DNA from: Phymorhynchus buccinoides
Taxonomy: Eukaryota; Mollusca; Gastropoda; Neogastropoda; Raphitomidae
Reading direction: 5' to 3'
DNA length: 64,000 bases
Assembly: GCA_017654935.2 (NCBI GenBank)
Contig: CM065704.1
Coordinates: 16,750,661-16,814,660, forward strand
The stretch's first letter is position 1. Each line of letters begins with the position of its first letter. A program made the translations under genes and the position numbers. The notes below the pieces were generated by a model. The model was not told the origin of the DNA. It saw only the letters and a list, made by a program, of their open reading frames with translations, and made no database searches. Below are positions 1 to 14,000 of this stretch, piece by piece.

Positions 1-344
1 GTGTGTGCAAGTGTGTGTGTGTTGGTGTGTGTGTAAGAGAGTGTGTGTGTTGGTGTGTGTGTAAGAGAGTGTGTGTGTTGGTGTGTGTGCAAGAGTGTGT
101 GTGTTGGTGTGTGTGTAAGAGAGTGTGTGTGTTGGTGTGTGTGTAAGAGAGTGTGTGTGTATGTGTGTGTGCACGTGTGTGTGTTGGTGTGTGTGTAAGA
201 GAGTGTGTGTGTATGTGTGTGTGCATGTGTGTGTGTTGGTGTGTGTGTAAGAGAGTGTGTGTGTTGGTGTGTGTGTAAGAGAGTGTGTGTGTAGGTGTGT
301 GTGTAAGAGAGTGTGTGTGTATGTGTGTGTGCACGTGTGTGTGG
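1..344. repeat. GT-rich minisatellite
   Basis: Nearly pure GT-rich sequence in which short units containing GTGTTGG and GTAAGAGAG recur about every 30 bases. It lies in the intron upstream of the first visible SMARCAL1 exon. No coding signal is seen. Confidence 0.85.
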
Positions 345-1315
345 TTATTGGCTTATTAAAAAATGTATGAACATAGCAATTTTTCTCAGAAACTACAAAT
401 GCTAGCACAACCAAACTTTGCACGACGATCCATATCATCATGATGTTTGCAGTGACTGCTTGTATGAAAAAGTCACCAGAACAAGTCAGTTGCAAAATCA
501 GTTATTATTTTTGCTTCAGGGATATATTATTTTTCTTCCTGAGTACGAAAACGGAAAGGTTCAAGTTCAAGTTCAAGTATTCTTTATTATCACCAAAAGA
601 GAAATCCGTGTTAGGTGCAGAAATCCGTGTTAGGTGCAGAAATCCGTGTTAGGTGCAGAAATCCGTGTTAGATAGAAATACAACATAACTGAAAGAACAT
701 TAATCAAATGTGTTAAACGCAATTGTACCAACCAAAATATTGTCATTAAAATTCATTACATGAACTTAGAAATCTGCACATTAAAAAACACACAGACACA
801 CGCACGCACGCGTACACACACACAGACACGTGCGCACACACACACACTCACACAGAAAGAGAGAGAGACAGACAGACAGAGAAGAGAGAGAGAGAATGCA
901 AATGCGAATAATTTGGTTATTAAGTTGCTTAAGGGATATGCTATTTTAATTCCTCTCTGGGTAAGCTAACAAAATAATGATACCATCTTTGTGATGTGAA
1001 AAAAGAAGAAGAAATGTTTTACTCTGATAAAACTAGTGAACTGAATTCAGTGAGTGACTCCACATCTATACTGACAAGCTTGTGAAGAATGGATCTAATG
1101 TGACACACACGTGAGCGAGTCATTGCGGGCTTCGCTCTTGTTTGATCATGCTCTAAAGGATTTGAGGACATGTTTTTTTTTACAGACATGGAGAGAAGGT
1201 AGAGGTGTTGGTTTAGTGGGTGTGGAAAGCATTTGGAGTTGAGTTATCTGGAGGTAGGAAAGCCGTGGCGGATGTGTTGCTATGCATTGCATAACACGTG
1301 TGTTGCGCTGTGCAG
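345..1315. other. SMARCAL1 intron, mostly unique sequence
   Basis: There is no coding signal. A 19-bp unit (AGAAATCCGTGTTAGGTGC) is repeated about four times at 600-675. A CA/GA-rich simple stretch lies at 788-895. The intron ends at the acceptor TGCAG at 1311-1315. Confidence 0.6.
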
Positions 1316-1445
1316 GCGTCTGAAGCAGGAGGTGCTGAGCCAACTGCCGGCCAAGCGGAGACAGATGGTGGTGTTGGACCCAGTGACTGTGGCCTCCTCA
1401 CGCTCACTGCTGCACGCCTCAAAGATGATGGAGAAAAAACTGTCG
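1316..1445 (+). CDS. SMARCAL1: SMARCAL1 exon a (end of lobe 1/linker)
   Basis: The acceptor is AG at 1314-1315 and the donor GTCAGT starts at 1446. The exon opens with the last base of a split codon and ends in phase 0. It encodes 43 residues beginning [15 protein letters not shown], a stretch nearly identical to vertebrate SMARCAL1. Its 3' part is copied five more times downstream within the intron. Confidence 0.9.
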
Positions 1446-1958
1446 GTCAGTGTGTATGTGTGTGTGTTTGTGTGTCCCATGCATGTCTGTGTGTGTGTCT
1501 GTGGCCTCCTCGCGTTCACTGCTGCATGCCTCAAAGATGATGGGGAAAAAACTGTCGGTCAGTGTGTTTGTGTGTGTTCGTCTGTCTGTCTGTATGTCCG
1601 GCTGTGTGTGTGTGTGTTTGTGTGTCCCATGCATGTGTGTGTGTGTGTTTGTGTGTTCCATGCATGTGTGTGTGTGTGTGTGTGTGGCCTCCTCGTGCTC
1701 ACTGCTGCACGCCTCCAAGATGATGGAGAACAAACTGTCGGTCAGTGTGTGTGTGTGTGTGTAGGTGTGTGTGTTTGTGTGTGTGTGTGTGTGTGTGGCC
1801 TCACGCTCCCTGCTGCACGGCTCCAAGATGATGGAGAATAAACTGTCAGTCAGTGTGTGTGTGTGTGTGTCCCCCATGCATGTCTGTGTCTGTGGCCTCC
1901 TCGCGCTCACTGCTGCACGCCTCCAAGATGATGGAGAAAAAACTGTCGGTCAATGTGA

Positions 1959-2034
<76 letters not shown>

Positions 2035-5000
2035 ATATGTGTGTGTGTGTGTGTTCCATGCATATATGTGTGTGTGTGTTCCATGCATGTGTGTGTGTGT
2101 CTGTCTGTTTGTGGCCTCCTCTCTGCTGCACGCCTCAAATAAAAGAAAACAAGTGTCTGTCAGTGTGTTATAATTGTATTTTGATGCAAGTAATTTACAG
2201 AGTGATAAATCAAAACATCACATCACATCACATCAGGAGTCGAAGAACATACGTTTGCAAGTTAGTTATTTTCCTTTCAAACGTCTGGACCTGGCAGTCA
2301 CCATTATCAACTTCCATCACTGATATCTTGTACATTGTTATGTCAAGGAACATGATGATTTATTTATAACTTGTTTCTGTTTGCGCCTTAGCTTGTATTG
2401 TTAATTTGTTCAACTACGGGTGCGATTATAGCTAATGCTGTCATGTTGTAATCCTAGCATTAATAATAGTCATATGCTGATATTAAAAAAAAATTAAATA
2501 AAGCAGGCTTAGCTCATTTACTTTTATTTATTGTCAGCCGATTTTCTGAATCCTTTTTTTTAAAATAAATTTTTGTCGGGTTGAAATTCCTATAGTTTAT
2601 GTCATATGTTTTTATGTTTTTTTAAAAAGAAAGGTGCAAGATCTGTACTTGTTTGTTTGTGAGATTGTATGTTTCCTTTGTTCAAAAGGGCATGGAGAGG
2701 CGAGGAGCTTTGTTGCAGTATTTCCACGAAACCTGCAAGGTCAAGGTCTCAGCCGTGAGGTAACTGTTGTGCTTTATCTATAGAGTAAATGGTTCTCCAT
2801 AGAGTGAGTCAATGCTTTGAACTGAGTAATTGCCTTGGGCCGAAATGACTATTGCCTTGGGCCGAAATGACTATTGCCCTGGGCCGAAATGACTATTGCC
2901 TTGGGCCGAAACGACTATTGCCTTGGGCCGAAACGACTATTGCCTTGGGCCGAAACGACTATTGCCTTGGGCCGAAATGACTATTGCCTTGGGCCGAAAC
3001 GACTATTGCCTCGGGCCGAAATGACTATTGCCTTGGGCCGAAATGACTATTGCCTTGGGGCGAAACAACTATTGCCTTGGGCCGAAACGACTATTGCCTT
3101 GGGCCGAAATGACTATTGCTTTGGGCCGAAATGACTATTGCCTTGGGGCGAAACAACTATTGCCTTGGGCCGAAACGACTATTGCCTTGGGCCAAAACGA
3201 CTATTGCCTCGGGCCAAATCGACTCTTGCCTTGGGCCAAAACGACTATTGCCTTGGGGCGAAACAACTATTGCCTTGGGCCAAAACGACTATTGCCTCGG
3301 GCCAAATCGACTATTGCCTTGGGCCAAATCGACTATTGCCTTGGGCCGAAACGACTATTGCCTTGGGCCGAAATGACTATTGCCTTGAGCCGAAACGACT
3401 ATTGCCTTGGGCCGAAACGACTATTGCCTTGGGCCAAAACGACTATTGCCTTGGGCCAAAACAACTATTGCTTTGGGTCGAAACGATTATTGCCTTGGGC
3501 CGAAATAACTATTGCCTCGGCTGAAACGACTCTTGCCTTGGGCCAACATGATTATTGCCTTGGGCCAAAATGACTATTGCCTCGGGCCGAAGCGACTATT
3601 GCCTTGGGCCAAAACGACTATTGCCTTGGGCCAAAACAATTATTGCCTCGGGCCGAAACGACTCTTGCCTTGGGGCAAAATGAATGGGCCGAAGTGAAAA
3701 TGGGCCGAAGTGAAAATGGGCCGAAGTGAAAATGGGCCGATGTGAAATTGGGCCGATGTGAGTGTCCCGCCTCTTTTGCTGTGTGTGCAGGAGCTACGTG
3801 GTGGACATGGTGACGGCGGAGAAGAAGTTCCTGGTGTTCGCCCACCACCAGGAGATGCTGGACGCCATAGAGGACGCCGTCGTCAGCGTAAGTCGACCCA
3901 CAATCCCCTGCTTGCATCGGAGTTTGATGTGGTAGTTTGAATTCTCCTTTTCTGATCGTTCAGCGTTCGTTTTTCTCACGTTATAGGCTGTTGTTTCCAT
4001 ACTATCAAATCACTAAACAAAGAGAACACAGAACAAATCGTAAAGTTAAGATTAAAGTAATTGAGTTTGTTTCTTATGTTCACAAGCACATACATTGGAC
4101 ACAAAATGTATATATAAAAAATATATATATATATACAAGAGGAAAGATTAATGTTTTTTTTTGGTTTTTTTCTTCTTCAATTCTTGACCGTTTAAACAAA
4201 GAGAGAGAGAACTCTCCATCCCTAAAAAAGACACGCAACTTCTGTCAAGGCCACCTACGGTACCTACTCACCTTAACTCGAGTTTCCGTTGTTTTCCACA
4301 CTACATCAGGAAAACGTGGAGTACATCCGCATCGATGGGAGAACCACGGCGGAGCAGCGCCACTTCTTCTGCCAGAAGTTCCAGTCGAGAGACGACTGCA
4401 AGGTGGCGCTGCTGTCCATCACCGCAGCCAATGCCGGCCTCAACCTGGCGGCCGCCTCCATCGTGATTTTCGCTGAGCTGTTCTGGAACCCCGGGGTGAG
4501 AAGTGGCCTCTTGGACGTTGAATGAATGAAAATCCGATTAACGTCCTCCGGCCTGGAACAGGCACATGTGGGACATTAACCCCTTCACTGCCAGGTTAAA
4601 TCTGAGAAATTATCGATTTTCTTATTATAAAGTTTAAAACAAATCTGTTACAAATGTATCAGTGAATGAATGACGGTGGACATGCAAATGAATCAATGAG
4701 TGAATGACGTTGGACATGCAAATGAATCAGTGAGTGAATGATGTTGGACATGCAAATGTATCAGTGAATGAATGACGTTGGACATGCAAATGTATCAGTG
4801 AGTGAATGACGGTGGACATGCAAATGAATCAGTGAGTGAATGACGTTGGACATGCAAATGAATCAATGAGTGAATGACGTTGGACATGCAAATGTATCAG
4901 TGAGTGAATGATGGTGGACATGCAAATGAATCAGTGAGTGAATGACGTTGGACATGCAAATGTATCAGTGAGTGAATGATGGACATACAAATGTATCAGT

Positions 5001-8000
5001 GAGTGAATGATATTGGACATGCAAATGTATCAGTGAGTGAATGACGATGGACATGCAAATGTATCAGTGAGTGAATGACGATGGACATGCAAATGTATCA
5101 GTGAGTGAATGACGATGGACATGCAAATGTATCAGTGAGTGAATGATGTTGGACATGCAAATGTATCAGTGAGTGAATGATATTGGACATGCAAATGTAT
5201 CAGTGAGTGAATGACGTTGGACATGCAAATGTATCAGTGAGTGAATGACGTTGGACATGCAAATGTATCAGTGAGTGAATGATGTTGGACATGCAAATGT
5301 ATCAGTGAGTGAATGACGTTGGACATGCAAATGTATCAGTGAGTGAATGACGTTGGACATGCAAATGTATCAGTGAGTGAATGACGTTGGACATGCAAAT
5401 GTATCAGTGAGTGAATGATGTGGACATACAAATGTATCAGTGAGTGAATGATGTGGACATACAAATGTATCAGTGAGTGAATGACGTTGGACATGCAAAT
5501 GTATCAGTGAGTGAATGATGTACATACAAATGTATCAGTGAGTGAATGATGTACATACAAATGTATCAATGAGTGAATGACGTAGTTCTTTTTTTACCTT
5601 TGTTTTGTGTGTACCAGATCTTGGTGCAAGCTGAGGACAGGGTTCACAGGCTGGGCCAGCAGGACTCGGTGCTGGTTTACTACCTTGTGGCTCAGAATAC
5701 GGCCGACGACTTCATTTGGTAGGTCGCACTTAACTCCCCTTCACTCCTACATTGTGGCTCAGAAAACGGCCGCCGACTACATTTGGTAGGTCGCACTTAA
5801 CTCCCCTTCACTCCTACATTGTGGCTCAGAAAACGGCCGACGACTACATTTGGTAGGTCGCACTTAACTCCCCTTCACTATTACATTGTGGCTCAGAAAA
5901 CGGCCGATGACTACATTTGGTAGGTCGCACTTAACTCCCCTTCACTATTACATTGTGGCTCAGAAAACGGCCGACGACTTCATTTGGTAGGTCGCACTTA
6001 ACTCCCCTTCACTCCTACATTGTGGCTCAGAAAAGGGCCGCCGACTACATTTGGTAGGTCGCACTTAACTCCCCTTCACTCCTACATTGTGGCTCAGAAA
6101 ACGGCCGACGACTACATTTGGTAGGTCGCACTTAACTCCCCTTCACTATTACATTGTGGCTCAGAAAACGGCCGATGACTACATTTGGTAGGTCGCACTT
6201 AACTCCCCTTCACTCCTACATTGTGGCTCAGAAAACGGCCGACGACTTCATTTGGTAGGTCGCACTTAACTCCCCTTCACTCCTACATTGTGGCTCAGAA
6301 AATGGCCGCCGACTACATTTGGTAGGTCGCACTTAACTCCCCTTCACTCCTACATTGTGGCTCAGAAAACGGCCGACGACTACATTTGGTAGGTCGCACT
6401 TAACTCCCCTTCACTATTACATTGTGGCTCAGAAAACGGCCGATGACTACATTTGGTAGGTCGCACTTAACTCCCCTTCACTCCTACATTGTGGCTCAGA
6501 AAACGGCCGACGACTTCATTTGGTAGGTCGCACTTAACTCCCCTTCACTCCTACATTGTGGCTCAGAAAACGGCCGACGACTACATTTGGTAGGTCGCAC
6601 TTAACTCCCCTTCACTCCTACATTGTGGCTCAGAAAACGGCCGACGACTTCATTTGGTAGGTCGCACTTAACTCCCCTTCACTCCTACATTGTGGCTCAG
6701 AAAACGGCCGCCGACTACATTTGGTAGGTCGCACTTAACTCCCCTTCACTCCTACATTGTGGCTCAGAAAACGGCCGACGACTTCATTTGGTAGGTCGCA
6801 CTTAACTCCCCTTCACTCCTACATTGTGGCTCAGAAAATGGCCGCCGACTACATTTGGTAGGTCGCACTTAACTCCCCTTCACTCCTACATTGTGGCTCA
6901 GAAAACGGCCGACGACTTCATTTGGTAGGTCGCACTTAACTCCCCTTCACTCCTACATTGTGGCTCAGAAAACGGCCGACGACTTCATTTGGTAGGTCGC
7001 ACTTAACTCCCCTTCACTCCTACATTGTGGCTCAGAAAACGGCCGACGACTACATTTGGTAGGTCGCACTTAACTCCCCTTCACTCCTACATTGTGGCTC
7101 AGAAAATGGCCGCCGACTACATTTGGTAGGTCGCACTTAACTCCCCTTCACTCCTACATTGTGGCTCAGAAAACGGCCGACGACTTCATTTGGTAGGTCA
7201 CACTTAACTCCCCTTCACTCCTACATTGTGGCTCAGAAAACGGCCGACGACTTCATTTGGTAGGTCGCACTTAACTCCCCTTCACTCCTACATTGTGGCT
7301 CAGAAAACGGCCGACGACTTCATTTGGTAGGTCACACTTAACTCCCCTTCACTCCTACATTGTGGCTCAGAAAACGGCCGCCGACTACATTTGGTAGGTC
7401 GCACTTAACTCCCCTTCACTCCTACATTGTGGCTCAGAAAACGGCCGCCGACTTCATTTGGTAGGTCGCACTTAACTCCCCTTCACTATTACATTGTGGC
7501 TCAGAAAACGGCCGACGACTTCATTTGGTAGGTCGCACTTAACTCCCCTTCACTCCTACATTGTGGCTCAGAAAACGGCCGACGACTTCATTTGGTAGGT
7601 CATACTTAACTCCCCTTCACTGCTACATTGTGGCTCAGAAAACGGCCGACGACTTCATTTGGTAGGTCGCACTTAACTCCCCTTCACTCCTACATTGTGG
7701 CTCAGAAAACGGCCGCCGACTACATTTGGTAGGTCGCACTTAACTCCCCTTCACTGCCGGTTTACTACATTGTGGCACAGAAAACGGCAGAAGAAGAAGA
7801 AAACGAAATTATCAACCTTACGAATAACTTGCAAACAGTTGCATTTCCTTCACAGCTGTTTTCTTTTCTTATCCTTTTTAAAAATGTTAAACAGGGATAT
7901 ATTAATTATTTTGTATTCTTTGCTACCTAATTTTGTCGCAAGGCGAGAGCCTGTGGCTTTGTCTGGAGATGCACTGGCCGCGCCTGTCCTTGGGGGCTGT

Positions 8001-11000
8001 TGGATGTGTGCTAGGTTTCTGAGTGGGTGTCCTTTGCTGATGGGCTCTGCAGTCATGAAAAACGGGCTGGTACACCCATGGGGACACTTTCGCGAGGACT
8101 CCTCTACATCGTATTCGATGGTCACCAAGTCGAGAGTAGCTATGTGCCTCTGTATACTTTATGGAATGTCCTGTGTGTGCCTGCTCCCCAGTAACACAAC
8201 ACAGACTTGCAGGGCTGCTCTTGTGTTGATAGGGCATGCACGGCTGGTGCATCTCTGGGTCCCATCAGCACCTTCAAGTGTTTCTTGTTCATTTTGTTGT
8301 TGTCTTTTTGATATATTGACAGGCCTTTGGTCCAAAGCAAGCTGCAGGTGTTGGGTAAAGCCGGTCTGGCCAAGGAAGACTTTGCCGATACAGACACCGC
8401 CCACGTCAGGGTGAGCACCGTAGCTTTACGTCCGCAGGCGGGATGCTATCCAGCGAATTCTATGAATTCGGAGAAAAGTTAATATACAAAAACAAATGTG
8501 ACCCAGCACCACGAAAGGGACATTAAGTCGCTGGGTTAGTTTCTCACAACAGGCTTGGAAAGTCAAAAATCTCATTTTTGGTCAATTTTGAGTTATGGGC
8601 ATGTGCGTGTTCTCTAACATATTACTTTCATATCTATAAAGGACAATCTTTAATATGGCCTCTACATGGTCTCATAAGTGCTTTAAGACGAGTTGGTCCA
8701 TGCATTTTCTTCAGCTAGGCTAGACTTTAGACCGTTTTCTCAAAATGGCCGACGCTCACCTTACTAACTTTAAATGCTCATAACTCTGGAACGGAAACAG
8801 ATACAATAATGGTTCTTGTATCATTAGAAAGAGAATTTTATGAAGTTTTCAAATGTATAATTTTCGCAGAATGGTCAGTATGACACTTAATGTCCCTCTC
8901 ATGGTGCGGGGTCACAAATGTTAACAGGGGGTTTCAAGCTTGAGGAGATGCCCGTATACCCAATTTTTAGCAGCTTTATGGAGTCATCTTCAAGAGGAAT
9001 GTATTGCTCCCTGACCTCCATCAACTCTTCTAGCACCACGGGCGAATAATAATAATAATAATTAACATTTATAGAGCACACTTTCTCTCATGAGCTCACG
9101 GCGCTTCACAATTATTTAAATAAATACATAGATCATAAGCTACTACAATATTAACTATCAAAAACATGCACATAGCCACAACACGCACGCACGCACACAC
9201 ACACGCACACGTCCGCACACACCAACACGCGCACGCGCACACACCCACACACAATGTGGGGAACATAGTTTTAAGGCAGGAAACAGGACAAGGAAGAAAT
9301 CAGAGGCATTGCCGGAAGAGGTGAGTTTTAAGAGTGGTTTTGAAAGATTTAGCAGAACGAAGTTCATATGGTAGGGAGTTCCAGACAGAAGGGACGCTGA
9401 AAGAAAATGAACGTTCACCATATGTCTTAGTGTTTGTACGAGGAATAGAAAGGATAAGTTTGTCAGAAGAGGAACGGAGAGACCTGGAGGGTGAGTACAG
9501 GTGAACGAGATAAGAGAGGTAGGCAGTACCAGATGAATGGACAGCATTGAAACAGAGGACTAGAAAGGATCAGTTTGTCAGAAGAGGAACGGAGAGACCT
9601 GGAGGGTGAGTACAGATGAACGAGATAAGAGAGGTAGGCAGGACCAGATGAATGGACAGCATTGAAACAGAGGACTAGAAAGGATAAGTTTGTCAGAAGA
9701 GGAACGGAGAGACCTGGAGGGTGAGTACAGATGAACGAGATAAGAGAGGTAGGCAGGACCAGATGAATGGACAGCATTGAAACAGAGGACTAGAAAGGAT
9801 AAGTTTGTCAGAAGAGGAACGGAGAGACCTGGAGGGTGAGTACAGGTGAACGAGATCAGAGAGGTAGGCAGGACCAGATGAATGGACAGCATTGAAACAG
9901 AGGACTAGAAAGGATAAGTTTGTCAGAAGAGGAACGGAGAGACCTGGAGGGTGAGTACAGGTGAACGAGATAAGAGAGGTAGGCAGGACCAGATGAATGG
10001 ACAGCATTGAAACAGAGGACTAGAAAGGATAAGTTTGTCAGAAGAGGAACGGAGAGACCTGGAGGGTGAGTACAGGTGAACGAGATAAGAGAGGTAGGCA
10101 GGACCAGATGAATGGACAGCATTGAAACAGAGGACTAGAAAGGATAAGTTTGTCAGAAGAGGAACGGAGAGACCTGGAGGGTGAGTACAGGTGAACGAGA
10201 TAAGAGAGGTAGGCAGTACCAGATGAATGGACAGCATTGAAACAGAGGACTAGAAAGGATAAGTTTGTCAGAAGAGGAACGGAGAGACCTGGAGGGTGAG
10301 TACAGGTGAACGAGATAAGAGAGGTAGGCAGTACCAGATGAATGGACAGCATTGAAACAGAGGAATAGAAAGGATAAGTTTGTCAGAAGAGGAACGGAGA
10401 GACCTGGAGGGTGAGTACAGGTGAACGAGATCAGAGAGGTAGGCAGGACCAGATGAATGGACAGCATTGAAACAGAGGACTAGAAAGGATAAGTTTGTCA
10501 GAAGAGGAACGGAGAGACCTGGAGGGTGAGTACAGGTGAACGAGATAAGAGAGGTAGGCAGGACCAGATGAATGGACAGCATTGAAACAGAGGACTAGAA
10601 AGGATCAGTTTGTCAGAAGAGGAACGGAGAGACCTGGAGGGTGAGTACAGGTGAACGAGATAAGAGAGGTAGGCAGGACCAGATGAATGGACAGCATTGA
10701 AACAGAGGACTAGAAAGGATAAGTTTGTCAGAAGAGGAACGGAGAGACCTGGAGGGTGAGTACAGGTGAACGAGATCAGAGAGGTAGGCAGGACCAGATG
10801 AATGGACAGCATTGAAACAGAGGACTAGAAAGGATAAGTTTGTCAGAAGAGGAACGGAGAGACCTGGAGGGTGAGTACAGGTGAACGAGATCAGAGAGGT
10901 AGGCAGGACCAGATGAATGGACAGCATTGAAACAGAGGACTAGAAAGGATAAGTTTGTCAGAAGAGGAACGGAGAGACCTGGAGGGTGAGTACAGGTGAA

Positions 11001-14000
11001 CGAGATAAGAGAGGTAGGCAGTACCAGATGAATGGACAGCATTGAAACAGAGGACTAGAAAGGATAAGTTTGTCAGAAGAGGAACGGAGAGACCTGGAGG
11101 GTGAGTACAGGTGAACGAGATAAGAGAGGTAGGCAGTACCAGATGAATGGACAGCATTGAAACAGAGGAATAGAAAGGATAAGTTTGTCAGAAGAGGAAC
11201 GGAGAGACCTGGAGGGTGAGTACAGGTGAACGAGATCAGAGAGGTAGGCAGGACCAGATGAATGGACAGCATTGAAACAGAGGACTAGAAAGGATAAGTT
11301 TGTCAGAAGAGGAACGGAGAGACCTGGAGGGTGAGTACAGGTGAACGAGATCAGAGAGGTAGGCAGGACCAGATGAATGGACAGCATTGAAACAGAGGAC
11401 TAGAAAGGATCAGTTTGTCAGAAGAGGAACGGAGAGACCTGGAGGGTGAGTACAGGTGAACGAGATCAGAGAGGTAGGCAGTACCAGATGAATGGACAGC
11501 ATTGAAACAGAGGACTAGAAAGGATAAGTTTGTCAGAAGAGGAACGGAGAGACCTGGAGGGTGAGTACAGGTGAACGAGATAAGAGAGGTAGGCAGGACC
11601 AGATGAATGGACAGCATTGAAACAGAGGACTAGAAAGGATCAGTTTGTCAGAAGAGGAACGGAGAGACCTGGAGGGTGAGTACAGGTGAACGAGATCAGA
11701 GAGGTAGGCAGGACCAGATGAATGGACAGCATTGAAACAGAGGACTAGAAAGGATCAATCTACTTTAACCATACTGTACCAACACCTGAAACAACTGCAT
11801 TAGCGTTAAGCGACCTGGAGCTATACCATAGCATATAGAAAAACGAAAGTAGGCATCTGGCCTTGACCCCTAGCCGGATGGGGGCGGGAGTGATCCCCCT
11901 TACCGGTCTAGCAGTGGCTAGGCCAATGAGCGCCTACTTCCGCCATTACAATTTTCCAGCGTTTCTTTGTTGACCTGGGCTGCCTGGCCTCTACCTTTTT
12001 TGGTTTACAACACTCTTAACTGGTGGGTTCGTTCCTGTTCCTCTCTATCATCAGTTTCAGTGTAATACTGAGTCTCGATTGACTCAGTTTCTATAGCCTA
12101 AGTTCTCTAGAACTTTCACAGTTTTAGTTTTTCTGTTCGTCACACACCGTGCACTGCTAGTAGTACTAGTAGTAGTGCACGCGCGCGCGCGCGTCATTTG
12201 GTCTCTTCAACTCGAGTTCCTATTTATCAGTCAAGTTCTTTCGGACCCTACGGTTCGTTCTCTTCCACGATATTATTCTTATTGTTCCGATTCGGTCCTC
12301 TTGAGAAAAATTCATCCGTTCAAACTTTTTCTAAAAAGTCTAAACGGTCTGGGCCTCTATACTCTATAGGCCTCTACGGTCGTAGTACACCTGCGGCCTC
12401 TTCGGTTCTCGTCTCATTCAGCCATAAACTGGTCTTCACGGGTTGTTTATTTCGGCCCTCCTTCTGCTTCGGTTGTGCAGAAGGCCTCTAGGCCCATTTC
12501 GTCCGTGTGTTTTTCTGCCATGCCTTTCTGTTCCAGGAGGCCTCTCTTCACGGCCTCCACTTCTACACGGACGTCTGGACAAACTTCGTTGGATAAGTCG
12601 CAGCTGCGCATGTCTGTCGCTCCGAGTGGCAAGTTTGCACTCGGGGGCCCGCCTAGTCTCCCTAACCTCTCCGACCCTGTGTTGGAGGGAGGGCGAAGGA
12701 GGTCCCCATCCGACCATTGGTCGAGGTCTTATGACTGGGGCCTCAGGCAGACATCCCGGTGTCTCGATGGGAACTCGAGCCCGGAAGGCCGTAGGCCTCT
12801 CGACACCTCCCCGGCCGGGGAGGCCCTCCCCGGCCGGGGAGGCCGAGGCCTACCGGCAAACACCCCCTCGTCGTCGGGGACACTCCGACGGCGTGAAGGG
12901 TGTCACTCTCGGACGCTTCGCGCGGGCCTCTGTCCGAGAGTTTCTCCCGGTGTTCGCCCCACTGGGTTAACATCGGTTGAGTGTTTTTCCCGGCCAGGAG
13001 GCCGGTCGACACGTCTACGGACGGATGAGGCCTCCCCACCGACGAGGCCTCCCGGCCTAGGCCTCTCCGGCTCCATCAGGCCTCCTGCGGACCCGGGCCT
13101 CCCTCGGTGGGAGGCCTCGGAGGCCCCGACCTACGAGGCCGCGGCCTCCGGCCTCCCCGGTCCTAGGCCTCTCCGGCTCCCTTGGGCCTCCTTCGTGCCC
13201 GGGGGCCGCGGCCTCCCCGGTCCTAGGCCTCTCCGGACCCGGGCCTCCCTCGGTGGGAGGCCTCGGGCGCCGTGCTCGGAGGCCGCGGCCTAGAAGGCCT
13301 CCCCGGGCTCCGTCGCCGGGCCCCCGGCGGACCCGGGCCTCCCTCGGTGGGAGGCCTCGGCAGACCGTGTGGTCAGACGGCTACGGTCTCCGTCACCGTC
13401 CGCTACGGACCGCACGGTCCGTGGACCGGCGGTTTCGTCACCGCCCGCTACGGTCCGTGGACCGTAGCCACCGGCGGTAGCCACCGCCGTGGCCCGAGGG
13501 CACGAGTACTAGCTGTTTCTTCCCGTCGTCGGTCCTTTGCTTGCCCGTCATTCTGAACAAGTCTTGTCCAAATGTGGGCCAATTTGTTTTTGACTCAGTC
13601 TCGCCACTTCGATCGATATTTTTTCCGGTCGAAAGGGCGTAGCAGCGTGTGGTGGCCCGGTCCGGCCACTCATAGTCCGTTTTGTTTCGGCCTTGGCTGC
13701 TCTAGGTGACTCCATGCGGGGTTTGTCATCTCCTGGCTGCTTTTTTAGTCAGCCATGTTCTTTCCTGAGATGCCTTCCTGGATTTTTCCAGGACTCTTTC
13801 GTTCGGTTCGTCTTCGGTGGTGACAGGAAGTACGATCCGTTAAGACCTTCTACGTACAGTCTGTAGAACTCTTGGCGTTTTCTTCACGAGTCTGGAAATT
13901 TCTCTGCCCGGACCCTTTCGGGGTACAGAGCAGCCTTCATCACTACGATTTCCTTGGCCATGGCTTTTCTGTACGTCACCCCTGTCTCTCTTCTTGGACG

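Noticed and set aside
2830..7775. CRISPR-like arrays
   Set aside because: Repeats are contiguous tandem units without unique spacers, in animal DNA.
7695..8414. 239-codon plus-strand frame
   Set aside because: It begins in the exon-edge array, crosses intron sequence and enters exon f out of frame. No family is recognised.
9158..11617. Ladder of 88-104 codon minus-strand frames ([12 protein letters not shown] type)
   Set aside because: Each is the same frame of the 115-base unit, ended and restarted by the period; not genes.
12443..13293. DIRS gag gene
   Set aside because: Two overlapping frames in GC-rich low-complexity DNA with no recognisable motif; cannot be told from chance.
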